A DNA stretch of 64,000 bases from Prado023 sp963798745 (GCA_963798745.1 CAWCUF010000003.1:620001-684000); one strand, 5' to 3'. Shown: positions 40,360-49,643, counted from the first letter of the stretch. Program-made: numbers and translations. The notes: generated by a model from the letters alone, not told the origin.

Positions 40360-40794
40360 CTACTCCTCGATTCCGAGCTCGGCCAGCAGTCCTTGGATGG
40401 GGATGCGTCCACTTGCGACCAGTTCGCCGCCGGATCGACGGATGGCTGACGCGAACGGGGCTGCCCAGACGTTCTCGTAGACCATCACGGCCGCAGCGGC
40501 GTTCGGCGCCAGGGCATTGCCGACCTCGTCGACGTCCTCCTGCCCCAACAGTCCTGAGGAGGCGCCCTCGAAGACCTCGATCTCGGGCACGCCGTCAGCC
40601 GCGTCCTGCCAGTTGAGCATCACCACGCTGTCGTCGTCCTGCTTGCGCACGAACACCAGGTCGAGCACGCGGATCGTGCCCGCGTCGACCAGTGCCAGCA
40701 GCTCGGCGAACGCCTCACCGGTGGGGTTGTGCTCCGGGTACTCGATGACGATGTAGTCGATCGGTCCAGTGCTGAGCAGTTCCTCGCCGTCCAT
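40360..40794 (-). CDS. DUF6325 family protein
   Basis: A 144-residue protein. The family entry is GPIDYIVIEYPEHNPTGEAF, then LLALVDAGTIRVLDLVFVRK and a C-terminal AVMVYENVWAAPFASAIRRS that ends in GRIP. Residues ~15-70 resemble one DUF1269-like alpha/beta half. Function unknown. It heads a co-oriented run DUF6325, SHOCT, holin-like, ABC1 kinase that is probably one operon. Confidence 0.85.
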   Translation of the reverse strand: MDGEELLSTGPIDYIVIEYPEHNPTGEAFAELLALVDAGTIRVLDLVFVRKQDDDSVVMLNWQDAADGVPEIEVFEGASSGLLGQEDVDEVGNALAPNAAAAVMVYENVWAAPFASAIRRSGGELVASGRIPIQGLLAELGIEE

Positions 40795-40882
40795 CTGACC
40801 TCCACTGTGGACTCGGGCCGATCCGTGTCGGCTGACCCGATGTGGGCCGTGCTACATCGTGGGCAGCCGGACGCTTCAGCGC

Positions 40883-40901
40883 ATCACCCGAACTGGGTGA
40901 T
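40883..40901. promoter_or_regulatory. Inverted repeat upstream of the DUF6325 operon
   Basis: ATCACCC-GAACT-GGGTGAT is a perfect 7-bp dyad with a 5-base spacer, and another ATCACCC follows at once. It lies ~90 bases upstream of the DUF6325 start. It may be an operator or part of the terminator of the ABC permease gene, whose stop is at 40969. Confidence 0.45.
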
Positions 40902-40968
40902 CACCCGATGATAGGGGAACACTGCCATCGCCGAGGACCCCGCCGCATGGGTGGTGGCGTCCCCCGGC

Positions 40969-42039
40969 TCAATCGACGTCACGGCGACGCAGCAGGATGG
41001 CCGCGACCAGCGAGATCACCACCACGATCGCCGCCAGCACCCCCAGGGCGCGGGCCTGGCTGATCCAGATCTGCCCGGGCCCGGTCAGTGCACCCTCGAC
41101 CAGATCGGTACCGAACCCGCTGCGCTCGGAAGCGCGGCGGTCGACAGTCCATGCCATGCCACCGTCGAGCCAGGCGATGGCGTTGGTCTGGATCAGCCAC
41201 TGTGAGCCCCACGCCCACATCGCCTGGACGAACGACTCCACGACCAGCACGAACGCGATGGTGGCACCGATCGCCCAACCGGTGCTGCGGGTGGCCATCG
41301 CCACGGCGTAGGCACCGGCCGCGGCCAGGCCAGCCAACGGCAGCCAGCGCAGCCCGAGGTCCCAGCCCGCGGACAGGTCCGCTGCCATGACGGAGTCGCC
41401 GCTGCCGTCGTCGAGGGTCAGCCCGGGGTCGGGACCGTGCTGGCCGGCGATGACAGCGCCGAGACCCAGGGCCACGCCGACCAGGATCGCCACGATCAGC
41501 ACGACCAGCACGACGACCACACCCATCCGGACCGCGAAGACCCGCAGCCGGCGCGGCTCCCAGCTGAACAGCAGGCCCATCGTGCGAGCGCTCCACTCGG
41601 CACCCCCGGCCGAGGCGGCGATCAGCAGTCCCACGGCCAGGCCCACCCCACCGGCCAGGCTCAGCAGGCCCGCGAGGCTGTCGTCGTCGAAGGGCTGCTC
41701 GTCGAGCATCCAGAGCGCGTTGCTGACCGCCTCCTCGCGGCTGGGCTTCCAGCAGTTCATCTCCTTGTCGGCCTCGGTGAAGCTGGGTTCGGCCATGCAC
41801 TCGTCGTACCACTGGCTCTGCTCGGCCAGGTACTGGTCGGCGGCCCGGTCGAGCTCGACCTGGCCGACCGTGGCGGTGGTCGCGAACATGATCGCCGCCA
41901 CGCCTGCCACGGCGAGCACGGCCAGCAGCGTGAGCCAGCGCAGCGAGCGGCGCGAGCGGGCGCGCAGGAACTCGGCGCGGATCAGAGCGCCCAGGCCGGG
42001 GCCGCCGGCCGTGGGGCGCTCGATGACGGGGGCGCTCAT
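40969..42039 (-). CDS. ABC-2 type transporter permease
   Basis: A 356-residue membrane protein. The first segment is LRWLTLLAVLAVAGVAAIMF, followed by a ~75-residue extracytoplasmic loop with Cys residues (WYDECMAEPSF; MNCWKPSREE), then five segments including LLSLAGGVGLAVGLLIAASA, VVLVVLIVAILVGVALGLGA and LGVLAAIVVVISLVAAILL. GGAEWSARTMGLLFSWEPRR is the coupling motif of this permease group. It overlaps the ATPase gene by ATGA. The substrate is unknown. Confidence 0.88.
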   Translation of the reverse strand: MSAPVIERPTAGGPGLGALIRAEFLRARSRRSLRWLTLLAVLAVAGVAAIMFATTATVGQVELDRAADQYLAEQSQWYDECMAEPSFTEADKEMNCWKPSREEAVSNALWMLDEQPFDDDSLAGLLSLAGGVGLAVGLLIAASAGGAEWSARTMGLLFSWEPRRLRVFAVRMGVVVVLVVLIVAILVGVALGLGAVIAGQHGPDPGLTLDDGSGDSVMAADLSAGWDLGLRWLPLAGLAAAGAYAVAMATRSTGWAIGATIAFVLVVESFVQAMWAWGSQWLIQTNAIAWLDGGMAWTVDRRASERSGFGTDLVEGALTGPGQIWISQARALGVLAAIVVVISLVAAILLRRRDVD

Positions 42040-43046
42040 GAAGCCACCCCCTGGATGTCCTGCGGCCCGCTGTCGGCGATGCCGCCGGGTGCTCCGGGGG
42101 TGCCGCTCTGCGCCGAGGCGTCACTGGTCAGGTCCAGGAAGGCCCGCTCCAGGTCGGCGCGCACGGGACTGATCGCCGCCGCCCACAGGCCGGCCTCGCC
42201 GAGCAGCCGATTGATGCGTGCCCCGTCGGCGCTGTCCACGAGCAGCGCCCCGGGCGCGGTGGCGGTCGCGGCCACGCCCTTGCCTGCCAGCAGCTCGACC
42301 GCCCGCAGCTCGGCGGCGCCGGAGTCGGCCAGTTCGCTGGCCAGACGCACCTCGAGCCGGCTGCCGGACCCAGCCCTGGCCAGCACCTCGGCCACCGATC
42401 CGGTGGCCACCACCGATCCGCGGTTGAGGATGGTCACCGCATCGCAGACCGCCTGGACCTCGGCAAGCAGGTGGCTGGACAGGAACACCGTCGTGTGCCC
42501 GTCACCACCGAGGCGCCGGATCAACTCGCGGACCTCGACCATGCCAGCAGGATCCAAGCCGTTGGTCGGCTCGTCGAGGATCAGCAGCTGCGGAGCCTTC
42601 AGCATCGCCGCCGCGATCGCCAGCCGCTGGCGCATGCCCAGCGAGTAGCCTTTCACCCGGTCGTCGGCGCGCTGAGCCAGGCCAACCAGCTCCAGGAGCT
42701 CGTCGACCCTGGTCACGGGCAGGCCGGCGAGCGTGGCCAGGATCCGCAGGTTGCGTCGGCCGCTGAACGCCGGGAACAGTTGCGGGGACTCCACCAGGGC
42801 ACCGACCGAGCCGACCACGTCGGCAAGTTGCTCGGGCACCGAGGCACCCAGCACCGACACCGAGCCGGAGTCGGGCGACACCAGGCCGAGCATGATGCGG
42901 ATCGTCGTGGTCTTGCCCGAGCCGTTGGGCCCGAGGAACCCATGCACCCCGCCCTGCGGGATCGCCACGCTCAGGTCGTTGACGGCCACGGTGCGGCCAT
43001 GGCGGCTCCGATAGGTCTTGCGCACATCCGCCAGCTCGATCACCAT
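42036..43046 (-). CDS. ABC transporter ATP-binding protein
   Basis: A 336-residue ATPase. The Walker A is GPNGSGKTT, the Q-loop region is VGALVESPQLFPAFSGRRNL, the signature is YSLGMRQRLAIA, the Walker B is LLILDEPTNGLDPAG and the switch is FLSSHLLAEVQ. The C-terminal ~110 residues contain the accessory domain and a Gly/Ser-rich tail. It is of the same BcrA-like class as the pair at 16.0 kb but clearly divergent from it. It is the first gene of the pair. Confidence 0.92.
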   Translation of the reverse strand: MVIELADVRKTYRSRHGRTVAVNDLSVAIPQGGVHGFLGPNGSGKTTTIRIMLGLVSPDSGSVSVLGASVPEQLADVVGSVGALVESPQLFPAFSGRRNLRILATLAGLPVTRVDELLELVGLAQRADDRVKGYSLGMRQRLAIAAAMLKAPQLLILDEPTNGLDPAGMVEVRELIRRLGGDGHTTVFLSSHLLAEVQAVCDAVTILNRGSVVATGSVAEVLARAGSGSRLEVRLASELADSGAAELRAVELLAGKGVAATATAPGALLVDSADGARINRLLGEAGLWAAAISPVRADLERAFLDLTSDASAQSGTPGAPGGIADSGPQDIQGVAS

Positions 43047-43120
43047 GCGGCCACCCCCTTGTCCTCATCGCGGAGTATGGCCCTGCGACCCCGGCCACAC
43101 CAGCACGACGCGCGGGTGCC

Positions 43121-43975
43121 TCAGATCATCAGCAGCCCCCGGGAGCTGAACTCCACGACTCGGTCCATCCCCTGCTCGTAGAGGCGCTGGGCGCGGGTGC
43201 CACGCAGCGCCCAGAGCGCGTGCGCCGAGCCCCACGCCACCTCGCGGGCCTGTTCGATCGCCCACACCCCGATCCGGTCGTCCACCTCGCCGAAGGCATC
43301 GTCGAGTTCGTCGAGCAGGCCGACGAGCAGCGCCTCCTTCACGATCGGCTGGGTGGTGGCCAGGATCTCGTTGATCGTCACGAAGTCGGCCCGGCGGCCC
43401 GCATGGCCCAGGTCACCGCCGAACTCCAGCGTGGTGGCCACCAGCGCGCGGGGCAGGTCGTAGCCGATGTGCGCGTTCATCCCGGCCAGCGCGAACTGCA
43501 GTGGGCTGGCCCCGGTGCGCTCGCGGGCGCTGATCAGCGCCGACCAGCAGCGCGGTGCCCGGGCCGGATCGGACTCGTAGGCATTCAGGGCGTCGAAGTA
43601 CAGGTCGGCGAAGTTCACGTCGAGGCGGTCCATGAACTCGCGATCGAGGAAACGGTGCTCACCGAGGGCCCGGGCCACCTCGCGGGTGGTGCTCAGGTAC
43701 ATCTCGTTGAAGGCCCGCACGCCGTCGCGAGTCGGCAGTCCAGCCGACAGGTCGACCATCCGGGCCACCACGTCGGCCACGCTGGCTGCCGCCTGGGTCG
43801 AGGGCGCCGCCACATCCGGCCGCGCAGTGCCGGGCGGCACAGTGCTGGGCGGCACAGTGCTGGGCACCGCAGGGCTGGGCACCGCAGGGCTGGGCACCCC
43901 AGTGCTGGGCAGGGCGGGATCGGGGCGCTGCACGCTGCGCGCGCGATCGGGATCCTCGGGGGTGGACACGCTCAC
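43121..43975 (-). CDS. DUF5995 family protein with repetitive Pro-rich N-terminus
   Basis: A 284-residue protein. Residues ~20-55 are built of repeated Pro-Ser-Pro-Ala-Val and Pro-Ser-Thr-Val-Pro units, encoded by a 15-base repeat around 43826-43918. The DUF5995 domain starts VADVVARMVDLSAGLPTRDG and includes FNEMYLSTTREVARAL, the FLDREFMDRLDVNFADLYFD core and GMNAHIGYDLPRAL. Several conserved His, Asp and Tyr residues suggest an enzyme or ligand-binding fold, but no function is known. Confidence 0.8.
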   Translation of the reverse strand: MSVSTPEDPDRARSVQRPDPALPSTGVPSPAVPSPAVPSTVPPSTVPPGTARPDVAAPSTQAAASVADVVARMVDLSAGLPTRDGVRAFNEMYLSTTREVARALGEHRFLDREFMDRLDVNFADLYFDALNAYESDPARAPRCWSALISARERTGASPLQFALAGMNAHIGYDLPRALVATTLEFGGDLGHAGRRADFVTINEILATTQPIVKEALLVGLLDELDDAFGEVDDRIGVWAIEQAREVAWGSAHALWALRGTRAQRLYEQGMDRVVEFSSRGLLMI

Positions 43976-44143
43976 CTCCGGTTGCTGGCGACACGGTCCC
44001 GTCGGGTCCCCCGCGACCGTGCCGGCAGGTTACCGCTTCGAGACGGCGCAGACCGGGGTGCCCGGCTCGGTGCAGACCTGCGGGCGGGGGTCGCTGCGGA
44101 CCCCCGGATACGCAAGGCCGCACGGATCGGCGAGACTGCACCC

Positions 44144-44785
44144 ATGGACGCCACTGGATGGAACGAGCGGTATTCGGCCATGCCCGTGTGGTCGGGGCAG
44201 CCGAACGAGGCACTGGTCGATCTGGTCGCCGGGCTGGGCCCGCGCCCGGCCAGTGACCTGCATGCGCACCGTGCGCCGCTGGCCCTGGACCTCGGCTGCG
44301 GCGAGGGTGCGGATGCTGCGTGGTTGGCCGGGCAGGGCTGGGACGTCGTGGGCGTGGACTGGTCGGACGTGGCCCTGGACCGGGCTCGCTCGGCGCTGGC
44401 CGAGGCCGGTCTGGCGGCGCAGTTCGTGGTGGCCGACCTCACCGACGCCGCTGCGTTGGCCGCGCTGTCGCCGACGGGCTCCTTCGACCTGGTCACCCTG
44501 GCCTACCTGCATCCAGAGCCACCGGATCGGCCGGCGATCTACGCCCACCTGCCCGCACTGGTGTCCCCCGGCGGGCACCTGCTGGTCATCGCCCATGACC
44601 CCGAGCATGGACTGCTCGGCTTCGGGGGGCCGGACCCGAACCGGCTGATGAGCACCGACGACGTGCTCGCCGCCCTGGACCTGCCTGCCGGCTACCAGGT
44701 CCAGGTCAGCGAGGTCCGGCCCCGGCTCGTCGACGACGTGGCGGTCGCGATGGACTCGATCGTGCTGGTGCATCGGCTGGCCTGA
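44144..44785 (+). CDS. Class I SAM-dependent methyltransferase
   Basis: A 213-residue protein. The opening WNERYSAMPVWSGQPNEALV is typical of the tellurite-resistance/thiopurine-like methyltransferase group. Motif I is ALDLGCGEGADAAWLAGQG, then VVGVDWSDVALDRA, and SFDLVTLAYLHPEP replaces the classic motif II/III region. The substrate is unknown; thiols, metalloids or small acids are all seen in this group. Confidence 0.87.
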   Translation: MDATGWNERYSAMPVWSGQPNEALVDLVAGLGPRPASDLHAHRAPLALDLGCGEGADAAWLAGQGWDVVGVDWSDVALDRARSALAEAGLAAQFVVADLTDAAALAALSPTGSFDLVTLAYLHPEPPDRPAIYAHLPALVSPGGHLLVIAHDPEHGLLGFGGPDPNRLMSTDDVLAALDLPAGYQVQVSEVRPRLVDDVAVAMDSIVLVHRLA

Positions 44786-44881
44786 GCCGACGCGGATCGG
44801 CCGAACCGTCGCGCAGATCCGCTCGGGACCCGCCCGCTCCGGCCGCCCACCCCGACACCCCCTTGCCAACACCGGCCCGAC

Positions 44882-45523
44882 TCAGCCGCCCGGCCAGACC
44901 AGCGGCACGAACACCACGTCGAGCAGCTCGCGGCGGGCCAACCCGTCGGGCATCCGCTCGAGCACCACCAGTTGCTGGCTGCCCCCGCTGCCCGACGGGC
45001 GACCCAGTGGGAGCACGAGCCGACCCCCGCGCACGCCGGCGCCCGGCGCGCGCAGCTGCTCGATGAGCGCGGGCGGCACCTGCTCGGTGGCCGCTGCCAC
45101 CAGGATGGCGTCGAAGGGAGCCCCCTCGGGCAGGCCCTGCGTCCCGTCGCCGCACGTCACCGACACCTCGAACCCGGCCTCGACGAGAACCCCCCGCGCG
45201 CGATCAGCAAGCGCCTCGATCCGTTCGATCGAGTGCACGATCGCGCCGCACGCGGCCAGGACCGCAGCCTGGTAGCCGCTGCCGGTCCCGACGTCGAGCA
45301 CCACGTCCCCGGGCCCGACGTCGGCGGCCTGCGTCATCACTGCGACCACCGTCGGCTGCGAGATCGTCTGGCCCTGCCCGATGCCCATCGCATGGTCCTC
45401 CCAGGCATGGGACGCCAGCCCCGCGGGCACGAACCGATCACGCGGCACGGTCAGCATCGCGGCCACGACCGCCGGGCTGATCCCTTCGTCCACCAGGTGC
45501 CTACGCAGGTCGTGCGAATCCAT
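44882..45523 (-). CDS. pcm: Protein-L-isoaspartate O-methyltransferase-like
   Basis: A 213-residue protein. Pcm landmarks: VPRDRFVP near residue 27, QGQTISQPTVVAVMTQ, the SAM motif VLDVGTGSGYQAAVLA, IERIEALADRAR, VTCGDGTQGLPEGAPFDAIL (post-I and II), and QLRAPGGRL-like RLVLPLG. It should methylate isoaspartyl residues in damaged proteins to start their repair. ATG at 45523 is taken; an in-frame GTG at 45532 lies just after the upstream stop. The insert GAGVRGG before RLVLPLG is slightly longer than usual. Confidence 0.9.
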   Translation of the reverse strand: MDSHDLRRHLVDEGISPAVVAAMLTVPRDRFVPAGLASHAWEDHAMGIGQGQTISQPTVVAVMTQAADVGPGDVVLDVGTGSGYQAAVLAACGAIVHSIERIEALADRARGVLVEAGFEVSVTCGDGTQGLPEGAPFDAILVAAATEQVPPALIEQLRAPGAGVRGGRLVLPLGRPSGSGGSQQLVVLERMPDGLARRELLDVVFVPLVWPGG

Positions 45524-45534
45524 CCCGGCCACGA

Positions 45535-46230
45535 TCAGATCCAGCCCAGCTCGCTGAACTCGGGAAACACCGAGCCGTCTGCCAAGTACCAGTACGTACC
45601 CCAGCCCACGAGCAGCACCAGCCCGATGCCGCAGACGAGCAGGAGGACCCGCGCTACCGACGAGCCCCGCCAGGCTACGCCGGTCACTACCCCCAGAACC
45701 AGGAATGCCAGCCCCAGCCACGGGGTCGCGCCCTCGATGTAGGTGTTGGCCAGGGTCAGGGCCACGAGCACTGCGAGCACCACGCCGGGCAACCCGAGCC
45801 GGAACTCGACGCCGTGCAGCGCCCACGCCAGCGCGCTGAGCACCAGGAACAGGCCGGTGTACCAGATCCAGTGGCTGACCACCTCGTCCCACAGGTGCAC
45901 GATCTCGGCATCGGCCACCGCATCGTCGGCGACGTTGCTGATCGAGTTGGCCGCCAGGTGCACGCCGTGCCCCAGCGTGAACGCCACCGCGCCGACACCG
46001 AACAACGCCCATTGCTCACGACCGGCCCCGGCCCTGGCCAGGACCACTGCGGCCGAGCCCAGGAGCGCGAACGCAGTGAGCAGGTCGACCCAGTCCGCGA
46101 CCCGGGTGTCGCCCACCTCGCCCAGCGGCGCGAAGATCGTGCCCGCCTGCATCCCGATGATCACGGTCAGGGCGAACAGGGCAAGCCAGCCGCGGATGCC
46201 CCGCTGGCCCACCGCTCTGGTGCTGCTCAT
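45535..46230 (-). CDS. Unknown integral membrane protein
   Basis: A 231-residue protein from ATG 46230 (an in-frame GTG at 46278 would add 16 residues). Six or seven hydrophobic segments are visible, e.g. WLALFALTVIIGMQAGTIF, LLTAFALLGSAAVVLARAGA, VGAVAFTLGHGVHLAANSIS, YTGLFLVLSALAWALHGVEF and LLLVCGIGLVLLVGWGTYWY. Conserved-looking polar spots include HGVHLAANSI and HLWDEVVSHWIWY, with several His and Asp that might bind a metal. I do not recognise the family. It is directly upstream of pcm. Confidence 0.75.
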   Translation of the reverse strand: MSSTRAVGQRGIRGWLALFALTVIIGMQAGTIFAPLGEVGDTRVADWVDLLTAFALLGSAAVVLARAGAGREQWALFGVGAVAFTLGHGVHLAANSISNVADDAVADAEIVHLWDEVVSHWIWYTGLFLVLSALAWALHGVEFRLGLPGVVLAVLVALTLANTYIEGATPWLGLAFLVLGVVTGVAWRGSSVARVLLLVCGIGLVLLVGWGTYWYLADGSVFPEFSELGWI

Positions 46231-46326
46231 CCGGCTGGTCCGGTCCGGGAGTTCAGCACTGTGATCAGTTCCAGCCACGACCGCATTGTGCCGACTGAAT
46301 GCGCCTCGGCGCGCCCCGGGAAGCGG

Positions 46327-47283
46327 TCAGGACACGTCGGCGTCCGTGGGTTCGAGCGGGACGGGTTCGAGTGCCTCGAGCGGGGTATCGGCATCGCTGA
46401 TGGCCGCCGCCACCGCAGCGGTCACGTACAGCGCGGTGGACAGCAGCGACAGCACGAAGAGTGCGGCGATCGGGGCCGCGAACGCCCCGTACTGCGGCTT
46501 GTCCACAGACCACGCCACGATCAGCCCGAGCAACTGCTTGATGACCGCGATGACCAGTGCGCCCAGCAGGCTCGCGATCAGGCGCGGCCGCGGATTCGGA
46601 CGAATACCACCGAGTCGGCCCAGCAGCAACCACAGGATCAGCACGTCGACAGCGAAGCCGACCAGCAGGCCGAGCGCACCGAGCAGGGCCGGCAGCGGTC
46701 CACCCTCGATACCGATGGCCTCCAGCGCGGGTCGCATGAGGCTCGAGGTCAGGCTGGCCGATGCGAATGACACCACGACGAGGGGCACGATCATCAGCAG
46801 CGTGACGAGCTGCCGCGCCTTCGCCACCGGGAAGGCCCGGGGGTCCGGCGGTGCCCCCAGGATCAGGTGCATCGCCTTGCCGGCACCATTGACGGCACCC
46901 AGGCCCGCATAGAGGAGCAGGACGAGACCGACCAGGCCTGCGGTGCGGCCGGTCGAGCGCAGTTGATCAGGATCAATGCCCTCCTCGCCGACGAGGTCGG
47001 GCAGCGCATTGCCCAGCGCCTCGGTCAACGTCTTGGCCAACTCGTCGGAGCCGACGATCGCTGCCACGCCGTAGCCCAGGGCGAGCAGGGACAGCAGCGC
47101 CAGCAGGAGGAAGTAGGCGGTTCCCGCCGCGAGCAGGGTGACGTTGGCGTACGAGTAGCGGCGCAGGGCACGGTAGGCGACCGCACCGATGGTCGCCTGG
47201 TCCAGACGCTGCGCCCAGGCCGGGATCTCCTTGGGGGCCGGGTCGATCGGCGTGCCGGCGATCGGCGGGGGTGCGGCGCTCAT
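46327..47283 (-). CDS. YihY/BrkB family inner-membrane protein
   Basis: A 318-residue protein. The family entry YSYANVTLLAAGTAYFLLLA lies near residue 45 and is followed by five more membrane segments: TAGLVGLVLLLYAGLGAVNG, LVTLLMIVPLVVVSFASASL, LLGALGLLVGFAVDVLILWL, LIASLLGALVIAVIKQLLGL and AAPIAALFVLSLLSTALYVT. YihY proteins were once misnamed ribonuclease BN; their role is unclear. The C-terminal tail is acidic (ALEPVPLEPTDADVS). The start at 47283 is chosen by family length. Confidence 0.88.
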   Translation of the reverse strand: MSAAPPPIAGTPIDPAPKEIPAWAQRLDQATIGAVAYRALRRYSYANVTLLAAGTAYFLLLALLSLLALGYGVAAIVGSDELAKTLTEALGNALPDLVGEEGIDPDQLRSTGRTAGLVGLVLLLYAGLGAVNGAGKAMHLILGAPPDPRAFPVAKARQLVTLLMIVPLVVVSFASASLTSSLMRPALEAIGIEGGPLPALLGALGLLVGFAVDVLILWLLLGRLGGIRPNPRPRLIASLLGALVIAVIKQLLGLIVAWSVDKPQYGAFAAPIAALFVLSLLSTALYVTAAVAAAISDADTPLEALEPVPLEPTDADVS

Positions 47284-47344
47284 TGCGAAGACGGTAGTGG
47301 GCGCGGGCCGCACCGGCAGCGCGAGCAGCTACCCGGCAGTGGTG

Positions 47345-47721
47345 GTGGCAGGTGCCGGGCCAGTCGACTCGCGCGGATGCCTGGGCCGACGCCCGCGGCC
47401 GCCGTGCCCGCCGGGGGCTCCCAGTGGAACCAGCGTCGGGCCATCAGCGCCATCGAGACCATTCAGAGCCCCAGGACGAGCAGCTGGGTCCAGCAGATGG
47501 CATCCAGCGCCCCCCACACTGGTGCGGGTGACGGCGCCAGCGACTGCGTGGCGCAACGGGAAGAACCAGCCGACCGCGTTGAGCAGGGTGGGCCTCGACT
47601 CGACCGCGGCGAAGATGTCGGAGATGAACGACAGCGGCAGCAGGAGGCTCAGGCCGACTTCCTTCAGCGCCTGGGGATCGTCCGGCTGCGCGACCGCTGC
47701 GGGAGGGGCTGAGGGCCACAC
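47345..47721 (-). pseudogene. ABC-2 permease C-terminal remnant
   Basis: One minus-strand frame gives LSLLLPLSFISDIFAAVESR followed by PTLLNAVGWFFPLRHAVAGA. After a frameshift near 47530 another gives ICWTQLLVLGLWMVSMALMA and RRWFHWEP. The order LPLSFISD, FPLRH, then the last membrane segment is that of ABC-2 permeases. The N-terminal two thirds and the partner ATPase are missing. It lies 62 bases upstream of the YihY gene. Confidence 0.65.
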
Positions 47722-47805
47722 TCCGCAGCGTCGTAGGGCCGGCTGCGAGCGAGGCGGGCCGGCCCTGGACGGCAGGTCGCCTGGGCGGGGTATCGTCCGG
47801 GCACC

Positions 47806-48246
47806 ATGGAGCTCCTCAGGTTCATCGGCAATGTCATCTGGCTGTTCATCGCGGGCTGGGTGATCGCGCTCGGCTTCGCCCTCGCGGGCGTGATCATGTT
47901 CATCTTCATCATCACGATCCCCTGGGGGATTGCGTCCTTCCGGTTGGCCAACTTCGCGTTGTGGCCCTTCGGGCGCACCACGGTGTCGAACCCGGAGGCC
48001 GGGGTGCCCAGCCTGATCGGCAACATCCTGTGGATGATCTTCGCCGGCATCTGGATCGCGCTGGCCCTGGTGGCCTACGGGATCGGCCTGTGCCTGACGA
48101 TCATCGGCATCCCGTGGGGCCTGGGGGCCTTCAAGATGGTGCCGCTGGCGCTGTTCCCGCTGGGCCAGAAGATCGTGCCGATCTCGGCGGTGCGCGCCCC
48201 CGCCCCGGTCGCCTATGGGCAGCCGTTGCCGCCGGCGACCTACTGA
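47806..48246 (+). CDS. YccF domain membrane protein
   Basis: A 146-residue protein with the duplicated YccF unit. Unit 1 is LRFIGNVIWLFIAGWVIALG with FIFIITIPWGIASFRLANF; unit 2 is LIGNILWMIFAGIWIALALV with LTIIGIPWGLGAFKMVPLAL and the FPLGQKIV end. IPWG in each half is the family mark. Function unknown. The C-terminal 20 residues are Pro/Ala-rich. Confidence 0.9.
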   Translation: MELLRFIGNVIWLFIAGWVIALGFALAGVIMFIFIITIPWGIASFRLANFALWPFGRTTVSNPEAGVPSLIGNILWMIFAGIWIALALVAYGIGLCLTIIGIPWGLGAFKMVPLALFPLGQKIVPISAVRAPAPVAYGQPLPPATY

Positions 48247-48356
48247 GCACTGCGCACTGGGGCGCTGCGGGAGCTTCGCGCGGACTGCTCGGTGCAGGCC
48301 CGACCAGCGCTGGTCCGGTCCGCCCGCGCAGCGCTGTGTCGCGCTACCGTGGCGGC

Positions 48357-49643
48357 ATGTCTGAACGCGAGTACGACGTCGTCATGTTCGGGGCCACCGG
48401 CTTCACCGGTCGGCTCGTCGCCGAGCGCCTCCTGGAACGCGCCCCGGAAGGCACCCGGATCGCCCTGGCAGGACGGTCACTGGCCAAGCTGGGCTCGGTC
48501 CGCGACTCGTTGGGCGGGGGCGCGGCGCACTGGCCGCTGTTGCTGGCCGACTCGGACAACCGGGCCACCATGACCAAGTTGGCCCGCTCGACCACCGCGG
48601 TGGCCACCACCGTGGGGCCGTTCTACAGCCACGGCCTACCACTGGTCGAGGCGTGCGCACGAGCGGGTACGCACTACGCCGACATCAACGGCGAGGTGCT
48701 GTTCATGCGGGCGGCCATCGACGGTTTCCACGACATCGCGGCGGACTCCGGGGCGAAGATCGTCGTGGCCTGTGGCTACGACTCGCTGCCCTCGGACCTG
48801 GGCGTGCTGATCCTCAACGAGGCTGCCGGCGAGCTGACCACCACCACGTTGCTGGTCAAGGACACCAAGGGCGGGGCATCCGGCGGGACGGTGGCCACGA
48901 TGCGCCTGGTCGCCGAGGAGGCGAAGTCCGATCCGGCGGCGCGCACACTGCTGGCTGATCCCTATGCGCTCTCCCCGGACCGCGACGCGGAGCCCGACCG
49001 CGTCGTCGCGGGCTACGACAGCGACGAGTCCGATCTCGGACAGGCCGTTCACGACCCGGTGCTGGGCTGGCTGGGGCCGTTCATGATGGGCCAGATGAAC
49101 ACGCGCGTGGTGCGTCGCTCCAACGCGTTGCTGGGCTATCCCTACTCGCAGCAGTTCCGCTACCGCGAGGCGATCGGCTTCGGCGAGGGCGTGGCTGCGC
49201 GGGCCAAGGCCACCGGGCTGGGCGCCGGGATGGGCGCGCTGGGCGCGGCGATGGGTTTCGCGCCGACCCGTTCTGGGATCGGGATGGTGCTACCCAAGCA
49301 GGGCGAGGGGCCCAGCGCCGAGGAGCGCGCCGCGGGCCGGTTCACGATGGAGATCCATGGCTGGACGCCCGCTGACGAGCACTACGTGGCCACCGTGTCC
49401 GCGCAGGGCGATCCCGGCTACGCGGTGACGTCGCTGATGCTCGCGGAGTCGGTGCTGTTCCTGGCCTCCAAGAGCCCGGAACTGCCTGAGGGTGCGGGGG
49501 TGCTGACTCCCGCCACGGCGCTGGGCCTGCCGATGGTGGACCGGCTGCGCGCGGCCGGGATGACGTTCGAGGCCGGCCCCTGGGTGCCGCCGGCGCTACC
49601 GGGCGACGAGGCCGACGACCAGACCGAGGACTCATCCACCTGA
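48357..49643 (+). CDS. Saccharopine-dehydrogenase-like / trans-acting enoyl reductase family protein
   Basis: A 428-residue protein. The N-terminal Rossmann fold begins DVVMFGATGFTGRLVAERL. TTVGPFYSHGLPLVEACARA, GTHYADINGE and IVVACGYDSLPSDLGVLIL are characteristic of the mycobacterial Rv2449c/Rv2953-type family, some members of which act as trans enoyl reductases in phthiocerol lipid synthesis. No polyketide synthase is nearby, so that specific role is unproven here; NAD(P)-dependent reduction of a lipid-like substrate is the inference. It is followed 103 bases later by a convergent amidase gene. Confidence 0.88.
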   Translation: MSEREYDVVMFGATGFTGRLVAERLLERAPEGTRIALAGRSLAKLGSVRDSLGGGAAHWPLLLADSDNRATMTKLARSTTAVATTVGPFYSHGLPLVEACARAGTHYADINGEVLFMRAAIDGFHDIAADSGAKIVVACGYDSLPSDLGVLILNEAAGELTTTTLLVKDTKGGASGGTVATMRLVAEEAKSDPAARTLLADPYALSPDRDAEPDRVVAGYDSDESDLGQAVHDPVLGWLGPFMMGQMNTRVVRRSNALLGYPYSQQFRYREAIGFGEGVAARAKATGLGAGMGALGAAMGFAPTRSGIGMVLPKQGEGPSAEERAAGRFTMEIHGWTPADEHYVATVSAQGDPGYAVTSLMLAESVLFLASKSPELPEGAGVLTPATALGLPMVDRLRAAGMTFEAGPWVPPALPGDEADDQTEDSST

